NCBI GenBank assembly: GCA_027452025.1
Contig: DAIDHI010000028.1
Location: 1-42,751, forward strand
Source of the DNA: Elusimicrobiota bacterium
GTDB lineage: Bacteria; Elusimicrobiota; Elusimicrobia; UBA1565; UBA9628
Direction: 5' to 3'
Length of the DNA: 42,751 bases
Positions 36,939 through 42,751 of this stretch are shown here, piece after piece. A model generated the notes under the pieces. It ran no database searches. It saw only the letters and a list, made by a program, of their open reading frames with translations, and had not been told where the DNA came from. The translations under genes were made by a program, and so were the position numbers. Position 1 is the first letter of the stretch. Each line of letters begins with the position of its first letter.

Positions 36939-38336
36939 GTGGCCCCTTCCTCCCTTAGCGCGCTCCCGTCGACGACCGAGCCGCGCAAAGTCACCCCCGA
37001 ATCCCTTGGCGACCCCTCGTTTCGCCGCGACTACGGGCTCAAATACGCCTACGTCTCCGGCGCGATGGCCAACGGCATCGCCTCCTGCGAGATCGTCGAA
37101 GCCATGTCTCGCGCCGGCTTCCTGGGCTTTTTCGGCGCCGCCGGCCTGCCGCTGGAGACCGTCGCGCGCGCTATCGACCGCCTCCAGGCGTCGCTTGGCG
37201 ACGCGCCTCACGGCTTCAACCTCATCCACAGCCCCAACGAGCCCGACCTCGAGGCCGCCGTCGCCGACCTTTACCTCAAAAGGAAGGTTCGCACCGTCGA
37301 AGCCTCGGCCTATCTCGACCTCACGCTGCCGATCGTGCGCTACCGTTTGAGCGGCATTTCCCGCAACGGCGCCGGCGAAGCGGTCGCCGCCAACCGCGTC
37401 GTCGCCAAAGTCTCCCGCGTCGAGGTCGCGCAGAAGTTCCTCTCGCCCGCGCCCCGGGCGATGGTCGACGAGCTCGTGCGCCGCGGCGAACTGACGACCC
37501 AGCAAGCGGAGCTCGCCGGACGAATTCCGGTCGCCCAAGACCTGACCGCCGAGGCCGACAGCGGCGGGCACACCGACAACCGGCCGCTGGTCACGCTTCT
37601 GCCGACCATGCTCGCCCTGCGCGACCGGCTGCAGAAGGAATACGGCTACGTCCAGCCGCCGCGCGTGGGCGCGGCGGGGGGGATCGGCACGCCGGCGGCG
37701 GCGGCGGGGGCGTTCCTGATGGGCGCGGCCTACGTCCTCACCGGCTCGGTCAACCAGGCCTGCCTCGAGTCCGGCTCCTCCGACGTCGTGCGCAAGATGC
37801 TCGCCGAGGCGGGCCAAGCCGACACGGCCATGGCGCCCGCGGCCGACATGTTCGAGATGGGCGTCAAGGTCCAGATCCTCAAGCGCGGCACGATGTTCGC
37901 CATGCGCGCGGCCAAGCTTTACGACGTCTATCGCAATTACGACTCGCTGGAAGCCATCCCGGCCGGCGTCAAACAGCCGCTCGAGCGCGATCTTTTCCGC
38001 GCGTCGTTGGCGGAAATCTGGGATCAGACGCGGGACTACTTCCTGAAAAGGGATCCGCGCCAAGTCGAGCGCGCCGAGCGCGAGCCCAAGCACAAGATGG
38101 CGCTGGTCTTTCGCTGGTACCTCGGCCAGGCCTCGCGCTGGGCCAACGCCGGCGAGCCGTCGCGCCAGCTCGACTATCAGGTCTGGTGCGGGCCGGCCAT
38201 GGGGGCGTTCAACGAGTGGGCCAAAGGAACGCCCTTCGAGCGGCCCGAGAACCGCAAGGTGGCCGACGTGGCGCTGGCGATCCTCGAGGGAGCGGCGCAA
38301 ATCACCTCGGACTACGTCGCCAAGCTGTCGACGTGA
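36939..38336 (+). CDS. pfaD: PfaD-type trans-acting enoyl reductase
   Basis: A 465-residue TIM-barrel flavoprotein of the PfaD group, the free-standing enoyl reductase of polyunsaturated fatty acid synthases and related secondary lipid synthases. Diagnostic segments: YAYVSGAMANGIASCEIVEA, GFLGFFGAAGLPLE, EADSGGHTDNRPLV, RVGAAGGIGTP, LTGSVNQACLESGSSDVV, VKVQILKRGTMFAMRA and EPKHKMALVFRWYLG. The start is GTG 36939. A pfaA-like synthase gene begins 2.1 kb downstream on the same strand, so the two belong together. It overlaps the following lipoprotein gene by 4 nt (GTGA). Confidence 0.93.
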   Translation: MAPSSLSALPSTTEPRKVTPESLGDPSFRRDYGLKYAYVSGAMANGIASCEIVEAMSRAGFLGFFGAAGLPLETVARAIDRLQASLGDAPHGFNLIHSPNEPDLEAAVADLYLKRKVRTVEASAYLDLTLPIVRYRLSGISRNGAGEAVAANRVVAKVSRVEVAQKFLSPAPRAMVDELVRRGELTTQQAELAGRIPVAQDLTAEADSGGHTDNRPLVTLLPTMLALRDRLQKEYGYVQPPRVGAAGGIGTPAAAAGAFLMGAAYVLTGSVNQACLESGSSDVVRKMLAEAGQADTAMAPAADMFEMGVKVQILKRGTMFAMRAAKLYDVYRNYDSLEAIPAGVKQPLERDLFRASLAEIWDQTRDYFLKRDPRQVERAEREPKHKMALVFRWYLGQASRWANAGEPSRQLDYQVWCGPAMGAFNEWAKGTPFERPENRKVADVALAILEGAAQITSDYVAKLST

Positions 38337-38932
38337 GGCGCTGGCTGCCCGCCGCCGGCCTGCTTTTCTGCGGCTGCGTCCAGCCCATCCTGCCCTCGGG
38401 CGACGCCCAGCGCATCGCGCTCAACGCCTGCTACGTCTGGCCCGTGCCGCCGGCCTACCGGCCGTTCGAGAAGTTCTTCGTGCTGCCGGACGGCACGCCG
38501 GCCTACAAGTCGTTGCGCCAAGCGCGCTCGCTCGACGATTCCCAGGGCTGCGACGTTTCGTTCCTCATCGATCGCCAGACGAGCTTTACCGCCATGCATT
38601 GGAGCGCTGCCATCTACGCCATGCCCAAGCGCGAGTTCCTGATCCGCGTCGCGGCCGACGATCCCGGCGATATCGCCAACCCGTCGTTTCTGGCCTGGGC
38701 CATCGACGCCGCCCTCGAGCCGCCCGAGGGCGCCGCCTACCGCAAGATGAACGGCCTGCCGCCCCTGCGCGAGGCCGCGCCGGCGCAGGCGACGTCCGCC
38801 GCCGCGAGCGCGGCGCCGCAGGCCGTCTCGTCCTATGCGCCGCCCGCCGTCACCATCGCCGGGCCGGCCCACGAGCGTCCGGCGCTCGGGTCTCTGACGC
38901 TGCGCCAGGCCGAAGCCGAGCTGCTGCCCTAG
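38333..38932 (+). CDS. Lipoprotein, first of two tandem paralogues
   Basis: A 199-residue protein with a lipoprotein signal (MRRWLPAAGLLFCGC, Cys at 13 or 15), then a conserved pattern shared with the next gene: DAQRIALNACYVWP, FFVLPDGTPAYKS, GCDVSF, AIYAMPKREFLIRV, NPSFLAWAIDAALEP, and a C-terminal AHERPALGSLTLRQAEAELL. A Pro/Ala linker separates the two parts. The start is the GTG at 38333, inside the pfaD stop. No family recognised. Translational coupling to pfaD hints at an envelope role connected with the lipid product, but this is inference. Confidence 0.75.
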   Translation: MRRWLPAAGLLFCGCVQPILPSGDAQRIALNACYVWPVPPAYRPFEKFFVLPDGTPAYKSLRQARSLDDSQGCDVSFLIDRQTSFTAMHWSAAIYAMPKREFLIRVAADDPGDIANPSFLAWAIDAALEPPEGAAYRKMNGLPPLREAAPAQATSAAASAAPQAVSSYAPPAVTIAGPAHERPALGSLTLRQAEAELLP

Positions 38933-38967
38933 CGCATGGAGGCCCGATCGTTGCGTCGCCTCCGCGC

Positions 38968-39573
38968 ATGAAACGGGTCGCGCCCCTGCTCTGCGCCGCG
39001 CTGCTTTCCGGCTGCGTCATCGCGCCCATCCGGCCCGTCGGGCTGACCCGGCAGATCGACCTCGACGCCTGCTACGTCTGGCCCAACGCTCCGGGCGCCC
39101 ACGACCACAACGTGGATTATTTTATCCTCTCCGACGGCTCGCCGTCCTTCAGGTCCGTGCATTGGATCGCGGGGCTGGAGGGCGACGTCAGCGGCTGCGA
39201 CTTCGCCTTCACGATCGGCGTCCAAGGGGGGCTTTCGCCCGTCTGGGTCTCCAAGCTCTACGCCCTGCCCAGCCGCCAATACCTGACCGAGACCTCCGCC
39301 ACGGGCCTCAACCTCTCGAACCTGGCCTGGGCGGTCTACCGCGCCGTCGAGCCCGGCACGCCGGCCTACGCCGCGATCAAGGCCCAGCCGGGCGCGGAGG
39401 CCGCCGCGCCGTCGGCGCAGAGCGGACGGCTCGCGCGTCCGGCCGAGGCTTCGGCGGCCGAGGGCCTCAATTCTTCGCTGCCGCCCGAGCCCACTCTCGT
39501 CCCGCCCGCCCACGAGCGCCCCGCTTACGGCCCCGTCACCCTGCGCGAGGCCCAAGCCGAGTTGCTGCCCTAG
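38968..39573 (+). CDS. Lipoprotein, second of two tandem paralogues
   Basis: A 201-residue protein with a clear lipobox (LLSGC, Cys15). It parallels the preceding gene: QIDLDACYVWPNAPG, YFILSDGSPSFRS, GCDFAF, KLYALPSRQYLTET, LNLSNLAWAVYRAVEP and the ending AHERPAYGPVTLREAQAELL. The ending motif HERPxxGxxTLRxAxAELLP is shared almost exactly, which implies a conserved function for the C-terminus. Gene duplication is evident from order and sequence. Function unknown. Confidence 0.78.
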   Translation: MKRVAPLLCAALLSGCVIAPIRPVGLTRQIDLDACYVWPNAPGAHDHNVDYFILSDGSPSFRSVHWIAGLEGDVSGCDFAFTIGVQGGLSPVWVSKLYALPSRQYLTETSATGLNLSNLAWAVYRAVEPGTPAYAAIKAQPGAEAAAPSAQSGRLARPAEASAAEGLNSSLPPEPTLVPPAHERPAYGPVTLREAQAELLP

Positions 39574-39628
39574 AACATCCTCCGCCGCCAAGGCCAGCCC
39601 AAACGACGAGGCCGCTGAAGAGCTCGGG

Positions 39629-40414
39629 TCAGCGCCCGAACGCCGCCTGCCACTGAGTCTTGCCGTGGGCCGTGTCCTTGTCCCAGGCGACTTGGGCCTG
39701 CAGGGCGGCCGTGTTGGCGGCGTCGGCCTCGGCGCGCACGGCCTGGTCCATGGCGGCGCAACCGGGCAGCGGCTGCATCTCTTTGAGGAAAGTCAGCGCG
39801 TCTTGCCCGGCCGAAATCCAGCGGGCTTTGTGGCCGTTTTCGTGAGCGGAGATCGCCGCGCTCGCCTTGGCCCACCAGGCCGCCGTCTTGGCCGGCGCGC
39901 CGGTCGGGGCGGCCCACTTGGGCAGCGTCTCGACGACGCGAACGCTCACGTGCGCCGAGGCGAGCCTGCAAGCGCCGGCCTCGTTCTTCAAGGAATACGA
40001 AAGGTCGATCGCCCCGGCGGTCACGGCCGCGGCGGCGCCGCCGTCGATGCTGTCGGAGAGGCCCGAGGCGTTCATGGCGGCGGAAAGCTCTCGCGGCGTC
40101 TTTCCCGACAGCGCGTAGAACTTGCGCGAGGAGCGCACGTCCAGGCCGAAGCCCGGCGCGGGGTCCGCGGATGAGACGGCGGCGGAAAGCGCTCCCGCGG
40201 CCGAGGGCGGGGCGCCCGCCGCCGCCCACCCGAAGGGCCGCTGCTTGCGCCGGGACGGGGGAAACTTCGACAGCGCCGCGCGGCAGCGCGGAGTCGCGCT
40301 TTCCTCGTAGAGCGCCAGGCAGCGCTGCGCGGAGCGGCCGGCCTTTCCGGGGCAGAACAGAGAGAGCTCGTTGGAGCAGGCCAGGAGCAAGGCGGCCAGG
40401 GCGGGCGCGGGCAT
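39629..40414 (-). CDS. DUF922-type secreted zinc protease-like lipoprotein
   Basis: A 261-residue protein with a lipoprotein-type signal (MPAPALAALLLAC, Cys13). The C-terminal part fits DUF922, a predicted zinc metalloprotease family: FYALSGKTPRELSAAMNASG, a region of beta strands (DLSYSLKNEAGACRLASAHV) and the active-site helix AAISAHENGHKARW with HExxH. It is transcribed towards the lipoproteins and away from pfaA. A TATACT hexamer on the minus strand (40425-40420) ends 5 nt before the ATG. Substrate unknown; it likely acts in the periplasm. Confidence 0.78.
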   Translation of the reverse strand: MPAPALAALLLACSNELSLFCPGKAGRSAQRCLALYEESATPRCRAALSKFPPSRRKQRPFGWAAAGAPPSAAGALSAAVSSADPAPGFGLDVRSSRKFYALSGKTPRELSAAMNASGLSDSIDGGAAAAVTAGAIDLSYSLKNEAGACRLASAHVSVRVVETLPKWAAPTGAPAKTAAWWAKASAAISAHENGHKARWISAGQDALTFLKEMQPLPGCAAMDQAVRAEADAANTAALQAQVAWDKDTAHGKTQWQAAFGR

Positions 40415-40447
40415 GCCTCAGTATAGCCCGGGCCCGCCTCAAAACGC

Positions 40448-40453
40448 TATAAT
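40448..40453 (+). promoter_or_regulatory. Consensus -10 box of the pfaA-like gene
   Basis: A perfect TATAAT followed by CGC, as in front of pfaD (TATAATCGCC), ending 9 nt before ATG 40463. The identical box and downstream bases suggest common expression of pfaD and the synthase. Confidence 0.5.
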
Positions 40454-40462
40454 CGCTCGTCC

Positions 40463-42751
40463 ATGGGCTCCCAAGACATCGCCATCGTCGGGCTCGGCTG
40501 TCTCTTCCCCAAGGCGCCGGCCGCGCGCAAGTTCTGGTCCAACGTCAAGGGCGGCGTCGACGCCATCTCGGAGGTCCCGGCGTCCCACTGGCGCCGCGAG
40601 GACTACTTCGACAAGGACCCCAAGAAGCCCGACATGACCTACGCCTTCCGTGGGGGCTTCTTGGATCCCGTCGAGTTCGACCCGTCGGAGTTCGGCATCG
40701 CGCCCTCGGCGCTGGAAGCCACCGACAGCGCCCAACTCTTGGGCCTGGTGGCCGCCGGCATGGCCCTGGAAGACGCCGGCTACGGCGCCAAGCGCGAGTT
40801 CGACCGCTCCCGGGTGAGCGTCATCCTGGGCGTGACCGGCACCCTCGAGCTCGTCGTGCCGCTGGGCGCGCGGCTGGGGCATCCGATCTGGCGCAAGGCC
40901 TTGAAGGATTCCGGCATCGAGGAATCCTTGGCGGATGAAATCGTCGAGAGGATCAAGGACGGCTACGTGCCGTGGCAGGAAAGCTCCTTCCCGGGGCTGC
41001 TCGGAAACGTCGTGGCCGGGCGCATCGCCAACCGCTTCAACCTCGGCGGCACCAACTGCGTCGTCGACGCGGCCTGCGCCAGTTCCCTGGGCGCCGCCCA
41101 CCTGGCGTCGCTCGAGCTTCTCGCCGGCAAGGCCGACATGGCGGTCACCGGGGGCGCCGACTGCTTCAACGACATATTCATGTTCATGTGCTTCTCCAAG
41201 ACTCCGGCGCTGTCGCCCACCGGAGACGCCAAGCCCTTCGACGCCGGGGCCGACGGCACCATCCTCGGCGAGGGCCTGGGCATGCTCGTGCTCAAGCGCT
41301 TGGACGACGCCGAGAAGGCCGGCGACCGGATCTACGCCGTGATCAAGGGCGTGGGCTCATCCTCCGACGGTCGGGGCAAGGCCATTTACGCGCCCAGCGC
41401 CGAGGGCCAGACCAAGGCCCTGCAGGCCGCCTACAAGGCCGCGGGCGTTTCGCCCGCCACCGTCGAGCTCGTCGAGGCCCACGGGACGGGCACCTCCGTC
41501 GGAGACGCCGCCGAGCTCTCCGCCTTGGCCGGGGTCTACCGGCAGGCGCGCGGCGAGGGCACGTGGTGCGCGCTCGGCTCGGTCAAGTCGATGATCGGCC
41601 ACACCAAGGCCGCCGCCGGCTCGGCGGGCCTCATCAAGACGGCGCTGTCGCTCTACCACAAGGTCCTTCCGCCGACCATCAAGGTCAAGAAGCCCCAGCC
41701 TTTGCTCGAGCCGGGACGCAGCCCCTTTTATCTGTCGGCCGAGAAGCGGCCGTGGCTGTCCCACGGGCATGCGCGCCGTGCCGCGGTCAGCGCCCTGGGC
41801 TTCGGCGGCAGCAACTTCCACGTAGTCCTGGAGGAGTACCAGCCCAAAAAGGAGCGCGTCGACTGGGACGGCTCGGTCCAGATCGTCGCATTCTCGGGCG
41901 TGGACGCCTCGGCCCTGGAGACGGCGCTGCGGCCCTGGATGAGCGCGACGACCTGGGACGAGGTCCGCGTCGCCGCCATGCGCAGCCGCGCCGCCTTCTC
42001 CGCCTCGGCGCCGGTCCGCCTCGCTCTCGCGGTCGAGGAAGGCAAGACCGATCTTCCCAAGCTCGCCGCCGCCGCCGCCGCCGCGCTGCGCAGCCGCGGC
42101 GCGGAAAAGGCCTGGTCGCTTCCCGACGGCGCGTGGTTCGGCGCAGGCGCCTCCGGCAAGCTCGCCTATCTTTTCTCCGGCCAGGGCTCGCAGTACGTGG
42201 GCATGGGCCGAGACCTTTGCTGCCAGTTCCCGGAGGCCTTCGAGGCGCTCTGCGCCGCCGGGGCGCTCGCCGAGCCCGTCTTCCCTCATCCGGCGCTGAC
42301 CGACGAGGGCCGGCAGGAGCAGGAGCGGACGCTGCGCCAGACGCAGAACGCCCAGCCCGCCCTCGGCGCCGTCGAGCTCGCCATGGCGGCCGTGCTCTCG
42401 CGCTTCGGCGTGCGCCCCGACATGGCGGCCGGGCACAGCTACGGAGAGCTCTCGGCCCTGCGCTGCGCGGGCGTCCTCGACGCCGGGTCCCTGCTGTCTT
42501 TGTCCGTCGAGCGCGGCCTCGCTATGGCCGAGGGCGACGCCGGGCGCGGCGCCGTGCTGGCCGTCTCCGCCGCCGAGGATGCGGTCCTGCAGGTCCTCTC
42601 CGAGGAGGATCTCGACCTCGTCTTGGCGAACAAAAACGCCCCGCAGCAAAACGTGCTCTCCGGCCGCAAGGAGGAGATCGAACGCGCCTCGGAGGCTTTC
42701 GGCAGGCGGGGGCTCAAGCGCGCGCTCCTGCCCGTCTCGGCCGCGTTCCAC
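40463..42751 (+). CDS. pfaA: PfaA-like multidomain polyketide/fatty-acid synthase (partial)
   Basis: 763 codons are open to the right edge without a stop. The ketosynthase (about 1-450) has catalytic Cys205 in DAACASSL, His340 in EAHGTGTS and His380 in GSVKSMIGHTKAAAG. A linker is followed by an acyltransferase (about from 560) with LFSGQGSQYVGMGRDL and the nucleophile Ser659 in GHSYGE. KS-AT order, the opening MGSQDIAIVGLGCLFPKAPA, and pfaD upstream fit the PfaA subunit of PUFA or related secondary lipid synthases, which continues with tandem ACPs and a ketoreductase. Those would lie beyond the window. A heterocyst-glycolipid-type (HglE) synthase is an alternative. Confidence 0.88.
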   Translation, partial: MGSQDIAIVGLGCLFPKAPAARKFWSNVKGGVDAISEVPASHWRREDYFDKDPKKPDMTYAFRGGFLDPVEFDPSEFGIAPSALEATDSAQLLGLVAAGMALEDAGYGAKREFDRSRVSVILGVTGTLELVVPLGARLGHPIWRKALKDSGIEESLADEIVERIKDGYVPWQESSFPGLLGNVVAGRIANRFNLGGTNCVVDAACASSLGAAHLASLELLAGKADMAVTGGADCFNDIFMFMCFSKTPALSPTGDAKPFDAGADGTILGEGLGMLVLKRLDDAEKAGDRIYAVIKGVGSSSDGRGKAIYAPSAEGQTKALQAAYKAAGVSPATVELVEAHGTGTSVGDAAELSALAGVYRQARGEGTWCALGSVKSMIGHTKAAAGSAGLIKTALSLYHKVLPPTIKVKKPQPLLEPGRSPFYLSAEKRPWLSHGHARRAAVSALGFGGSNFHVVLEEYQPKKERVDWDGSVQIVAFSGVDASALETALRPWMSATTWDEVRVAAMRSRAAFSASAPVRLALAVEEGKTDLPKLAAAAAAALRSRGAEKAWSLPDGAWFGAGASGKLAYLFSGQGSQYVGMGRDLCCQFPEAFEALCAAGALAEPVFPHPALTDEGRQEQERTLRQTQNAQPALGAVELAMAAVLSRFGVRPDMAAGHSYGELSALRCAGVLDAGSLLSLSVERGLAMAEGDAGRGAVLAVSAAEDAVLQVLSEEDLDLVLANKNAPQQNVLSGRKEEIERASEAFGRRGLKRALLPVSAAFH

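Noticed and set aside
36924..38300. A 458-codon minus-strand frame opposite pfaD
   Set aside because: pfaD is unmistakable on the plus strand; the opposite frame is Arg/Gly/Asp-rich and featureless.

Overview
The window is one continuous stretch of very GC-rich bacterial chromosome (roughly two thirds G+C or more by eye). It is densely packed, and many neighbouring genes overlap by 4 nt. Lipoprotein signal sequences, a LemA protein, a DedA protein and a PfaD/PfaA lipid synthase point to a diderm (Gram-negative type) bacterium. The gene mix would fit a deep-branching, high-GC lineage such as Elusimicrobiota, but no rRNA is present and this assignment is only a guess. No tRNA, rRNA, CRISPR array, insertion sequence or integrase was seen.

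Left part (1-9.1 kb): a small helical protein; a membrane Ser/Thr kinase with a C-terminal kinase domain and a consensus promoter; a possible structured RNA with terminator (2.0-2.2 kb); two hypothetical proteins. Then comes the most unusual locus, five genes joined by 4-nt start/stop overlaps (3.5-8.8 kb). They encode a receiver-AAA+ sigma-54 activator without a DNA-binding domain, a divergent sigma-54 factor, a small SET-domain methyltransferase, a hybrid histidine kinase and a QueC-like ATPase. Together they look like a self-contained alternative sigma-54 signalling circuit with a protein methyltransferase built in.

Middle part (9.1-25.9 kb): mostly housekeeping and stress genes. These are a VanX-type dipeptidase, a TPR lipoprotein preceded by a remnant of a C39-like peptidase, superoxide dismutase, aldehyde dehydrogenase, endonuclease IV, a receiver/metallo-beta-lactamase fusion, RsmD, a small Fe-S RecB-like nuclease, a diguanylate cyclase, SixA, a cardiolipin-synthase-like enzyme, LemA with two GIDE-like membrane proteins (the second frameshifted), a Upf1-like helicase, an RsmI-like methylase, a broken LssY_C-like gene and SpoVG.

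Right part (26-42.7 kb): a nucleobase/nucleoside uptake operon (NCS2 permease, NupC, DedA); an RRM protein with a repeat-rich tail; a zinc alcohol dehydrogenase; a ferritin-like protein; a MarR regulator with two matching operators, one in front of a tiny Cys-rich membrane protein; a MazG-type pyrophosphohydrolase; remnants of a receiver gene and of a DUF2075 helicase; a HigBA-type toxin-antitoxin pair; and finally pfaD, two paralogous lipoproteins, a DUF922 protease and the start of a pfaA-like polyketide/fatty-acid synthase running off the end.

Two layout themes recur. Many start codons lie only 5-9 nt behind a -10-like hexamer, which suggests leaderless or near-leaderless mRNAs. At least five genes are broken by frameshifts or internal deletions, mostly in accessory positions.
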